A stretch of 64,000 nucleotides of DNA from Plasmodium malariae (lineage: Eukaryota; Apicomplexa; Aconoidasida; Haemosporida; Plasmodiidae), in NCBI RefSeq assembly GCF_900090045.1, contig NC_041787.1, forward strand, positions 888,001 to 952,000. The letters run 5' to 3'. The position numbers and the translations under genes were made by a program. The notes beneath the pieces are model-generated. The model worked only from the letters and a program-made list of their open reading frames with translations. It was not told the DNA's origin and did not search any database. The first letter of the stretch is position 1. Every line of letters begins with the position of its first letter. Positions 40,301-52,749 of this stretch are shown here, piece after piece.

Positions 40301-43300
40301 TGTAATAAAAGATGTAATAGTAGTAATGCTTGTGATAGTGGTAATAATAATAATAATAATGGCATAGCAAAAGTAGCACAAGATTCTAATCTTGTTGGTA
40401 AATGTAAGGCTAGCGATGCATCGTGCAAAATTATGGTAAATAAGAATAGTAAAAGGGTGAACATAGTTGATGATGATAACAGTACAGGTAAGTTTAACTT
40501 TTTTCAAAGTGTATCAATGAGTGCAAATAATAACAACCTTTTCGAGGAATTATTAAAAAAAAAGAAGCACTTTGATGAAATAAGCCTAAAAAACAATATT
40601 TTGGATTTACCTTGTGAAAGGAAGAAGGGAATAACGAGTATAAGCGAGTTCGTGGATAAAAATGTTTGCCCTAGTAGCATCCCGTTATCCACGGCAATGA
40701 ACGCGATGCAGAGTCAAAGCTTTGATTACAACAATGTTCACGGTAATTATAGGAATAATGATAGCAGTAATTATAACAACAATGAGGAGTGCGTCATAGC
40801 AGTCAGTCGTAACAAGGAGATAGACCATATAAATGAAAACAACAATGTCAGTGTAGCTAAAAGGAATTGTAGCGAAAATAAAAATGCAGAATATCAAAAC
40901 CTATTTATAGAAAAAATATTATCAAAAAAATATAGAACGTATTCTATAAATGAATTTGTAAATGTGGACCTAAATGATGATTTACAAGAATTAGTTCGGT
41001 TATATAAAAAGAATTTATGTTGCAATATGATGAGAATTCTAAAGAAAAGGATAAAGTACAAAAAGCAGAATGACTGGTTTGAAGGTAGAAGTAGTGGTAT
41101 AAGAAGATTGTTAGGAGGAAAAAGACGAAAAATAAAAAAACATGAACTGTTTGGAAAAAAAAAAAAAAAAAAAAAAAGACAAAATTGTTAAGTAAACATG
41201 AAAAACTTGATATGAATAAGCAAGTGCAGTCCAATGAAGAATTGAAAGATAAAATGAATATATCGTTAATAGATGACATAAACAAAAATGATAATATAAA
41301 TGATAATATGAATGTTAATAAAAATTTCCATGAAAAGAAAAATATTTCTACGGATAATACGCACAAACCACTCTTTTCCTTTAGTGCAGGATGTCCAAGA
41401 AAGAAAAAACAAATGGATGATACCATTATTAAGGATAATGTTAATGATAGTATAAAATATGACAACAACAGTTATGCTTCTTTAAATGCTCAGATATTTG
41501 AAACCAAGTTAAAGAATAATTTGGCCCTTGTGGAGGAAGAATTAAATGAAAATAATTTAGCAGCTAATTGTGTGAAGAAAGTTAAGATAAAAATGGAGGA
41601 TGAAGATAAGGCAGAAGTAGAAATGGGTTCAGAAAAGGAGGCTTACGTAGATACAAACGAATATGCTACTAATAGTGTTAATAATAAGATGTCAAACAAA
41701 CATTTTTTTAGTTTTTTTCAAAACAGAGGGAAACCATTAAAGCATTGTGAGGAAGAAGATGTAAATAAAAGCAATATTGCTTGTAGTGAAGATAAGAAGA
41801 AGGAAAAATATAATGATGACATAAATGTATATATTGAAAAGGAAAGTATGAGAGGAGATTTTACACGAAACAATAAAGAATTTAAAGGAAAGATAAAAAT
41901 ACAATCCTTTAATTTGTCAATTGTTAGATATAAAGATAAAATATGTGAAGATAGAAGGAGGAGAGTAATGAATAATTATAAAGAATCAATGAACATGAAA
42001 TACAAAACTAATGCAATTATAGATTTTGGGGAGAAAATTGTTTGGATTACGATCGAATTTAATAACTTAGATACGTTAAGAGATATAAGAAATAATAATT
42101 TAATTTCTAATTATTTGAAGAGTATAGAAAATATGAACGAGTCAGAAATGATGTTTGAGAAATATATTACAGATGAGATGAAGAAATATAAAAATTTGAA
42201 AATAAAGTTTTATAAATTCTTGAGTTATTATGATTTTGTTTTTTTAAAAAATAGGTTAAATTTTGTTATGATAAAATATAAAAAGAATGATATAAATGAG
42301 AATAAGAAGCTTGTATATAATGATGTATATAAGGAGTATATGAACACTACTACTACAGTGTCATATCCTAAGGGTGATCTAAAAATTAATGAGTGTGATG
42401 TTGGGAAGGAAGTTTTATTTGAGACTATGGACAAGATAGTAGGTCTAAAAGGGACGATGAATAGTTGTTCGTTGAATGAAAGTATTAACTGTGCATATGG
42501 AAAAACAGACATATTAAACGATACTAAAGATTATAATTTGCAGAAAGGTAGTGGTATAATCGAAATAGCAAATGGAAGGAAAATGGATTCTTATGATTAT
42601 TCTTCTAGGAATAGTCCGTTATATGAAGCAAAATGTATACTAGACGGTGTCGTTAAGGTGGAGGAATACTCGGAATGTGTTGGAAAAAAGAACCTTATTT
42701 TAAGGAATGATAAAGAAAACCATATAAAGATGGAGCGGAATAGTATGAACGAAAAGGATTACTCACACATGACTATCACAAATAGTGAGCATAAAGAAGC
42801 TAATAAGCTTAATCAAATAACTGAGAAAGAAAAAGAAATGAAGAATAAGACAAAGAAGTATATGATGAAAAGCAATTTAAATAGAGATATATCTCTCTTT
42901 CCTTTGATAGATAAGAAAAAATTAAATTCTTTTATTAACCTCAATTTAAATGTAGGTGTTAAAAATGAACATGTTGAAAGTGTGGAAAATGGTGGTAGGG
43001 GAGAGATAAACTTTCTTACCGATTATTTGAATAGAGGAATGAAATTAGAAAAAGCATATTTTACAAAAATGGGACTAACGGGGGGAGTAGGAGCAACAAC
43101 AGCAGCAACCATAAGTGCGGCATCTGTTGGTTGTTTTGCTGAAGGGCAGGACACCATAAAAAATAGTATAAACAGTGATAGGTGTTACAATTATAATAAT
43201 TCTGTACTAATAGATAACTGCTTATGGTCTAACAACCCATACTTATTTAATATTTTTGAAAAATATTATTTAATATTAAAGATGCAGAAATATATACTGC

Positions 43301-46300
43301 AGTATAAGCACTACTCAACAAATAATATAAAAAGGAAAATAAGCTCAGAATCTAATTTTGATTTGTATTCCAGTTCTCATTCTTTTAATTGTTTGTCAAC
43401 AACAAATTTAAGAGGCCGAAGAAGAAATATAAAAGGAAAAGAGGAAAAATTAATTGAAGCTATTATTCTTTATAAAAATAATAAAAAGATGTCTAGCCGC
43501 AAAGGAGGGGAAAGCCTCGGATTTAATAGCAACGGTACTGCTCCGAGGAAAAGAATGAGAGCTGCAGGTGCATCAGTCAACACGGGAAATAAGGACAATG
43601 CTAATAAAACGTTCATGGTGGAGGGTAAGGAAACGTTAATGCTAAATGGTAACAGTAACAATAGTAATAGTTATAATAGCAATAGTAATAACAACATGAC
43701 GAACGTGTCGACTGTACGAAATATGAACGTTGTAGAAAATAAAGACAGAAAAGAAAATATCGAATTTATGCTTTCAAAAGAGGGAGAAGGGAATGGACTA
43801 TTTAATAGCATCTCTCCTGATGATTCGTCCGCCAAATTATGCCATTATAGTAATAGCAATTTTAAGGAAATTAATAAAACAGAAAGCCCCAACAAAAGTC
43901 ATTTAGATGAGGATGGTATATCCATGAATATATCAAAGGAAGAGAGTGATGAACTAATGAAAAGCAGTCGGTACGTGACAAAGTATGAAGATGATGATGA
44001 AACAGTTTTTATGGGGAATTCGCTTAGAAGCAGTAATCAAATGGAAGCAGATATGGTGGAAAATGATAACAGCATAGTTTGTAATAATATGAAGAAAGAT
44101 GTTAAAATGGTAAAGCAAACCCGAATTAGTAGCAACAGATCATATAATAGGAAAAATTATGCTTCGCTAGTAGGCACAAAGAAAGAAGCCAATTATGTTA
44201 AGGAGGAAGCAGAAGATGCAAATACGAAAAAGAGAAGAGGAAGGAAGAAGGGGAAAAAAAGAGGTAGAAAAAAGGGAGTAAAAAATAAAATTAAGATGAC
44301 CGAAGAGAATGGTAATAACAATAATAATGGTGTTACTTACGTAAATAATAATGAAAATATTATCGGAAATAATATCGGTAGTCATAGGGAGGGTAGACAA
44401 AGGAGCAAATCAGCAAAAGAACGAGATGGACAACAGGAAAAGGACGAAGGAAATGAAGATGAGTTACATAAGGAAAACGAAATATTAGAGAGTGAAATTG
44501 TACCGATTGATAAAGATATTGTAATAGATTTATTATGTGAAGAAGAGAAGTTAATAGATAGTTATATAAACAATTCTCGCTTTGTGGACAAAAATTTGAT
44601 ATGTTTATTATTATATATGAACAATGTTCAGAAAAAGTTAAGTTGTATTTGTAATAAATTATTAAAGAAAGTTATAAAAGAAAATAAAATGCCAATGCGA
44701 ATTAGTGATAATATTAAAAAGAGCGATGAAATAACATATAAATATATAATGTTTGAAAGGTGGAATCAGTTGAGATATTCTCTTTTTTATAATATGAATC
44801 TTATTAACAATACATTCGCTGCATGTGATAGTAGTAATGGTATTAATAATAGTAGTATCAGTGGTAATAATATTAATTGTTCTCAACAAGTGTACAAAAA
44901 TATAAAAATAAACACTATATTTGATCTGCATAAATTCGCCCTTAAATATAAGAAGCAGAAATTGCCTCCTTTTGAAAATAGTGTATTTTTAAAATATAAA
45001 ATACATAAACAGAATAGAACTTCAATTGTAAGTGAAAATAATGATGTTGATTATGTCAACTACGTGAACGAAGAGGAACAACTAGCTACATTTCGTAATG
45101 ATGAAGACAAGTTTTGTGGATTTTCAAATAACACGGACTTGAATATAACCCCCGCCTTTTCCTATTGCTGTGTATGTTTTAATGATGATTATAACAGCAT
45201 GCAAATAAGTGAGCAGGGGGAAAATGTGCAGGCATTGTCAAGGAACAATTCTCTGCAGAATTCCGCCACTGAGAAAAAAAATGCAGACATTAATGCATAT
45301 ACAAATGTGGATACAAGTGTATATGCAACTGCATCGGTAAGCGAGAAACTGAAAGAAGAAATTAATGGTAGGAAAGTCGACATGTTAAGAGATGTTGAAA
45401 AAGACAGAGCTGATGGTACACGTGTAAAAAGTGAGATCAGCTTGAGGAAGGAGCAAAATAGTTATAATAGTAATGGTAATAATATGCCAGAATTGAACTT
45501 TCGCGTAGGAAAGAACAATGCGCAGGATGCACTTCATATGGCTGGTTTGAACACAGGAAATACGCAAATCGCCAAGGGAGTATCAACTACTGTTGACAAA
45601 AATAAAAAGGACGAAGGTAAGGATGGTGATGGTATTAAGAAGAACGATGCAAACGATAGAAATATAAAAGATATGAAGGATAAAAAGACAAATAGTAATA
45701 GTGTGGATATGTCTGTAATTGAGTTAAATGTTAAGAGCACGCGAAATATGATGGTGAGATGTAGTAGATGTTATATACATGTTCATAAATTTTGTTATAT
45801 TTCTACAAAAAAATCAGATGATAATATTTTGATCAATTCACAAAATAATACATCAGCAAATAATAATAATGAATGGTTATGTCAAAGATGTGAATTTGAA
45901 AAGAAATCTTTGGGAAATAATTATTTGTACTTATTTGGTAACAATGTTAAATGTTATATATGTATAGAGAGAGGTGGAGCATTTATTCAGATGAGTAATA
46001 GTAGTAATATATTTGTTCATACCTTCTGTGCAATGTTTTGTGTTCCTGATTTATTGGTTAATACAGATGTACATCTAGACAATTTTGATGAATTTTTAAA
46101 ATTAAATAATTTGTCATTAATGCATGAAATGTTTTCAATTTTTCAAAAAAGGAAGAAAAAAAATTTGCTCAAAAGAAAAGGAGTAGCAAACTGGCAGGAG
46201 GGGAAGTCTCACGGAATTGGTAAGAGAGAGGTAGCCTATAGAATAGGATGTAACCACACATCAGCGATTAGTGATGATATATATAAGAATAATAAATATT

Positions 46301-49300
46301 CAACAAAAAATGAAAATATTCGAAATTTTGATGAGAGTAATAATAAAAGTAGTAGTGTAGTATGTTTTAATACCGTATGTGAAGATAATGAAAACATAAC
46401 TACTTTTACTAATAACAGGAGTAACTGTGCTACTTCGAATTTATCCCATTCGAAGGAGGACGTCCTGGTAGAGGGGAATAACATAATTACGATTGAAAAT
46501 ACTGTAACTTCCACAGATAAGTGTAAAAACAAAAACAGATCGTTGAACTCCTTTTTTGCAAAAGGTTATATTTCGAATGTAGGAAAGAGCAGAAAAAACA
46601 ATATGCAGGACGATGTATTAAAAGGAAGGGGCACCAAAATTTACGACTTCTTTTCCTTTATAAAAAGGGATGATAAAAAAAGGACCAATGAAAATGCGAG
46701 TGATAATGATAATAATTTGAAAAAACAAAAGAGAATAGCATCTAATGAGAAGTTGTTAGAAGGAGCAGAATATGGAACGAATGCAGCTTCGTTGTATGGA
46801 GGAAATGTTACCAATTATTATATATCCAGTAAGGGTATTAACCAGAACGGTAGCACGAATGGTAGGGGTAGCACGAATAATGGGGTGGATGCGGTAAATA
46901 TTGGGGAATGTAAACAAATGAGTGCACAATTACTGTTCGAAGGAACTGATCTGCAAAGCAGAATCGGGACAGAAGGGAATGGAAGTATGCATCCTAACAA
47001 GAATGGGGATGATATAGGGCTAAAGGTTGAGAAGGAAAAGGCTGGTGCGTGGGGAAATATCAAAGGGGGACAAACACTTAGCAAGAATAGTAATAATAAC
47101 GTCAATCACAATAGCTGCAACAGTGAAGATAATATCGTTGTAGAGAAGAACGAACATGTTTCCTCTGACTGTGAGGATGATGATTGCTCTTCTCATTTTT
47201 ATTCGTCCACATCTTCTTCATTTTTTTCCAAAATCTCCGAATGTTCGGAAGCAAGTGCATCAGAGAGGAGTAGAGATGGGTTAAGAGTCTGTACGGAGAA
47301 AAAGAAGGAGTTTCAGAATGAACTCAATGTGCTGAACGGGTTGAATAGGAAGAACACGCAGAATAGGCAGCATAAGCAGAGCAATCGAATCAAACGGAGT
47401 AGAAAGCTGGACATGGTAGACTACATGAAAGCACCCTACATTTTAAATGGGTATAAAAAGGAAATTACCAAATGCGATGTTTGTTTAAAGACGAAGGGAA
47501 TTTTTCTTAAGTGTCAAAATATAAGGTGCGAAAAATATGTGCACCCGTTATGCGCATTTATGTGTGGGTTGTATATTAAGTGCAAAAATTCAAATAAAAA
47601 ATTTCTAAAATTTCAAAATAGGATTGATTATTGTTTTCCGCGTATCTTTTTTTTTGTTAAATGTATTTTTCATTCTGTTAAAAAATGTGGAGTTATTAAT
47701 ATATATGATCAGATAATTAAAAGGAGGACAAAATATTTAAATAGGGATCTTTATCCAAATATCTATGAAAATAATAAAAAAGAAAGAAAACCTAAAAATT
47801 CGCTAAAATATAAAGTCCGTAATAGTTCAAGTAATTCATATAATAAGAAAGGAGATATTTACGAAATTCTAGCCTTCAATTTTAATTATTTAGACCCATA
47901 TCAGTATAATTTTTTTCTTCTTCCATCCACTGATTATATTAAGAATAATATTTGTTTAGTCTGTTTTACTTCTCATAAGAAAAAACAATTATTGTATTGT
48001 AAATATTGTAATATGTGTGTGCACAAAACTTGTTATCTAGTTGACTCAACTTCACTTGAATATCATTTTTACAGAAAAAAAAAAAAGGTGTATACATTAT
48101 TAGTACATACAAAGGAGCAAAAAATTAAAAAATTGATTGTTCAAATTAAAGAGAAGAAGAACACTTTGAGGAGAATGCTCTATGACCAGAATAATGTTAG
48201 TAGCGCGGAGTCGGTAAAAAAAAACAATACTATAGGTGCTGTATATGGTGTAACAGTTAATCGAATAACTGCACAGTTTGGAGTAGGGAGTGATGTATCA
48301 AACGGTGTGCGAGACGATGTACTTCAATATACGGTACACACGCCAGAGGGTGAAAAGAACGTGGCTACACAAAATGGAAATGCATGCAGGGATATCATTG
48401 TGGAGGAAAATAGAAAGATGAACAGCAAAAAGTTGGAGATGGAAAAGCGGGAGAAGGAAGATGGTCCTAGTGGTAACAAAGAAACCATGGAAGCTTTTGA
48501 TGAAAATGTACGCATTATTACTAATGCACCAGTAAATACTGCTGTCCAGGGTGTAAACGACTCAGTTGTAGTAAACGAGATTACGAATTTGCAATCTTTA
48601 GGAGAAGATAAAATGGTTAGTAGTATGGGCATAATAAATATGGTGGCAAATGAGATAAAGGAGGGTGAAAAAAATAATAGACACTCTGACGATAGTAATA
48701 TAGCGGTTCCTGTTGATGATAAAATGGGAAGAGGTGAAGATACTGAGGAGAAAAGAAGCGAAGTTGTTGAGAAGGAAAGAATGTTTAAGGAACTAATACA
48801 AAACGAAATTAACAATAGTTTATACACAGCTGAGCATTACCGAAGTGTAGATGTTGTTCGTAAGTTAAAAGAGTTCAATAAAAGATACAATTATAGTTGT
48901 CATAATTTATGTCCGAAGTATTTAAACGAAGAAGAAAAATGCCTTACTGATTTAGAAGATATTGATGAAAAGAAATTGTTTGTTTGTGATTTGTGTGCAA
49001 ATAATTATAGCTATGAAAATGTGAACTGTATTTTATGTAGTAGGAAGGGGGGAGCTATTAAAATAATAAAACTTAGTGAGTACATGAAAATAGACAAGAA
49101 TAAAAATAAGAAAAATAATTTCTTGAAACAAGAAAAAGATTATGTATTTGTACATATGCAATGTGCATTATTTGCTCCTCAAATTATTATACAGGATATA
49201 AATGAAGAGTATTATCAGATTTATAATTATGATAATTTTTCTATGATTGATTATGATGAAAAGGTATTTATGAAAGAGAAAGATTTTCAATCCGACACGG

Positions 49301-51291
49301 AGATTAACATTTTAAATAAAGATTACCACCATGATGAAAAGCAAAGTTTACTTAACGAGTTTTTTTATAAGCAGTCGACATATGCTAGTTTTTTCAAAAA
49401 TGAGGGGAAAATTCCACACAACGAAAAGGGGGGGATAGTAACTGCGTGTTATGGAGTTAGGGGAAGCAACAGTGGCGTTAGTAATGGGGAAAGAATTGGA
49501 GGAAATAATGGGGATAATAATAATCGCGTTGTTTGTCCAAAGAGTGCGAATTGTAGTCAAAATAACAAGGGGTACACAGAGGGGTCAGAATATGGCCATT
49601 TATCAAGAGGAGAGAGTAAAGAAGAAGAAGAGAGAAATAGAATAGGAGGGGAGGATATAGTAATTGGGATGGATACACATGTACGCTGTTCTACTAGTAT
49701 CGTTGATGAGAAAAACATATTAAATAATAATATGATGGAAGAAAGTCAAGTGAATCCATGTGTAAATCTCAATATGGACAACATTCACGCAGAACAAAAA
49801 ATAAAGAAGAAATTAAGTTTTGTTACTAGAAATGAAAATTATGTAAATGATGGAAATTCCCCTGTTTTAATGAACAAGGAAAAAAACGATTGCCAAGTGA
49901 CTGCGATAAATGTTTATGAAAAGAACTACCCGAAGGTTAGAAATTTCCCCTCCATTTATGGAAACAATATTAGCGGTATTAATAATAGCGGTAATCACAT
50001 CAGCGGTAATCACATTAGCGGAAATAACAATAGCAGTAGTGGAAGTTTCAGTTACAACAGTAAGGCAAAAGGAGGCAATTTAGTTTTATATAAAATAGAT
50101 AAGTACTCAAGAAGAGTGAAAAGAAGTAAAGATCACCATCATCCACCTTATGGAAAAGGGAGAAGCAGTAGTTTAAATGATAAAAGTAAGAAAGCAGTGG
50201 GAGGAGTATCAGGTGTAGCAGCAGGAACAGCATCAACATTGTGTGGAAGGAAGACTAACTTATATTACTATAATTTGAATAGAAAAAAGAATAACTATAA
50301 AATAATAATCAAGGATAAATTAAAAAAATTCTTGAATAAAAACACATGTTACATTTGTAATTTGACATATGGTTATACACATAAATGTATAGAAAATACA
50401 TGTACTCAATATTTCCATATATCCTGTGCCCGTGTTCATAAATTATTTTTTGAGTATGATTACAATTTTTTTAAAATGCATCCAAATGCAACAACAAATA
50501 TAGACATATCAAAGATACCGAATTATATTATATTCTGTGAGAATCATTCAAAAATTAGAAGAAGAGTAAAACCATCCATAAAACTGTTTTCTAAGTTAAG
50601 GTCTTTCCTTGAATTAGCTCGTATTATTGTAGATCAGGTAAAAAAAAGAGAAGATATAAAAAATGCTTGGATAAAAGAGAGATATAATAAGTTTTTAACA
50701 ATAGATGATCATAATAATTATGATCATACGAAAAGTATTCAAGAACAAGAAGGTAGAAAGAGTACATTATTTCTTGATGATAATGGACACCCGAATTATT
50801 TAATGATGAATAGTAATAGTATGGAAGCATATAACCTAAAAAGTGATTATAACATACTACATAGTAGTAATTATAACAATAGTAATTATACTAATGGTTA
50901 TAGTAATAATAATAATAATAATGGGGAGGATGGAATTGATATGATTATTTGTAAAGACTTTCCGGATGCAAATTATCAACACACATTTCCTTTTGCTCAT
51001 AGAACTAATAACATGCTAAATGAAAATGGTGTAACGATGAACAATGACAATGATATAACAACTAATAATGAAACTAATGTGCTTAATAACGATTTACCTC
51101 CTCGGGGACAAGTAGTAGAGGATAATAAAAATAAAAACATAAGGGAAAATGGAACTAGGGATAATTGTTCAAACATACAATACGAATCATCAGTAGGTTA
51201 CAATATGGTGAAAAATGAAAGAGATGAAAATAACAGCATAAAGGAAAATATTATGAATGGATTGCCTAGTGTTCAGATGCAGGTGAAGTAA
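33944..51291 (+). CDS. PHD2: Giant PHD-finger chromatin protein (PHD2-like); frame broken at poly-A
   Basis: One gene of about 5,780 residues in two frames that meet at a 23-A run (41155-41177). The first frame ends seven bases past the start of the second, with no room for a promoter or UTR, and the basic sequence before the run (GKRRKIKKHELFG) continues as Lys after it. N-terminal part: Phe/Ile/Leu-rich blocks at about 34680-35120 and 35740-37080, then a Met/Asn-rich linker (37200-39900). C-terminal part: AT-hook-like basic cluster (44227-44283), then two PHD-zinc knuckle-PHD modules. Module 1: Cys/His pairs at 45166-45897, knuckle 45949-46041, second PHD 47467-47665. Module 2: 47953-48993, 49027-49165, 50347-50541. 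Such modules read histone tails. The symbol rests on synteny beside TOP2 and domain content; P. falciparum PHD2 has, as I recall, been found in GCN5-linked complexes. Confidence 0.87.
37335..37446 (+). repeat. AAT tract (poly-Asn) in the PHD protein
   Basis: Run of about 25 Asn codons flanked by Asn/Ser/Gly-rich sequence, a typical expandable Plasmodium insertion. It separates the hydrophobic N-terminal blocks from the Met/Asn-rich linker. Confidence 0.9.
38993..39207 (+). repeat. 18-bp coding repeat (NNISSM), about 12 units
   Basis: Units of AATAATATTAGCAGTATG encode NNISSM. The first seven are almost identical and later ones diverge to NNNSSM, HNNSST and NNISST. The repeat is in the Met/Asn-rich linker of the PHD protein. 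Confidence 0.9.
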
Positions 51292-51671
51292 TAGAGTAGG
51301 TCCAACATTTTTTTTGGAGCGCCAATACCAGCGGTAAAAAGACGCAAACAAGAACGCTAACGCGAACATAAACACGCGAAAAAGCCTACTCACGGAACGT
51401 ATTGTATTCATTTTTGTAAGCATATCCACCATCACCCCCCCCTAACATACGCACACATGTTTTATTTAATATATAAATACACGTTAGTTGATGCATGGGC
51501 TTAATTTCTCGAACTTTTGTGAACTTATATAAAAAAGGTAATTATATATTTCTCGTTTGTTATTCTTGTAAATATCAAAAGAAAAAAAAAAAAAAAAAAA
51601 AAAATTTATATTCCCATGGAGAGGCTGGACATTCGTACATACTTACATTTACGTTTGTGCAGACATATTTT

Positions 51672-51707
<36 letters not shown>

Positions 51708-52749
51708 TTTATTTTACCATATATTTACATAAGTACATATGAATGTAAGTTTATGTATGTATTCACGTAATTGTCTTTTTGTCATAACTTCTTTCATCAT
51801 TTCTTGATCAATAAAATTATGAAAAAACAGCAGCAAGCATGTATTATTCTGAAATGCTTATATAATATGAATATGTAAACTTGCTTAACGAATGAAAGCA
51901 AAGGTAAAATCTTTAAAAATATGCTAAGCTTTGTTTATAAAAATTGATTGTCCTTCTTGTTTAAAGAATAATGTTTTTACTTCATTTTGCTCCATTTTAT
52001 TTTTTTTTGAAAATGAATAGCATTTTTTATCATTATTATTTTTACTGTAATGTGATTTTCAATTGCACACACACAAAAAAAAAAAAAAAAAAATTCCAAT
52101 ATTATTGCATATTTAAACTAAATTCAACTAAAAAATTTTTTAATAATGTATTAATTTTTAACTTGTGTTTAATTAAAAAAATATAAACAAGTTTTGTATT
52201 TAAAAAAAGAAAAAAAAAAAAATTGAACGAAGAAAAGAAAAAAGGAATGGAACCAGGAATGGAGCCATGAATGAACCAGGAATGAACCAGGAATGAACCA
52301 GGAATGAACCAGGAATGAACCAGGAATGAACAAGGAAAGAAATATGAAAATAAATAAAAATATGTCAACAAGATGACTTTTTAAAACAATAAGAGGCACA
52401 AAACAAAGGTATGATGTGATCATGCGACGTGACAAAAAGGCAAAGAGGCGAAAGTGAAAAAATGAAAAATGGCGAAAATGCGAACATATAAAAGTGCTTA
52501 TACACATATATATATGCATGCATATACATGCTGATATCACAACAAAAAAAAAAAAAAAAAAAGAAATAGAATTAAAAAAACAAATTTAAACCAATATACA
52601 CAAAAGTTAGAAATGACAGTAATGACAGTAAAGAAAGTAACGACAATATCAATGGTAACAGCAGTAAAGATAAGGTGGATACATAAATGTTCCTGTTTAT
52701 TCCTATTTGAGGGGAAAGACATAAGCTGTGCTCCATACGAGTTTTTTCC
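51292..52749. other. Convergent intergenic region, PHD gene / WD40 gene
   Basis: 3' UTRs of two convergent genes. Contains a C7 run (about 51436), A- and T-runs (about 51581-51604, 51678-51706, 52075-52093, 52543-52562) and an 11-bp tandem repeat (52270-52330). No exon-like stretch found. Confidence 0.6.
52270..52330. repeat. 11-bp tandem repeat AATGAACCAGG
   Basis: Five copies of AATGAACCAGG at 52270, 52281, 52292, 52303 and 52314 plus a partial sixth, with degenerate copies upstream. It lies about 420 bp beyond the stop of the WD40 gene, in or near its 3' UTR. Non-coding. Confidence 0.85.
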
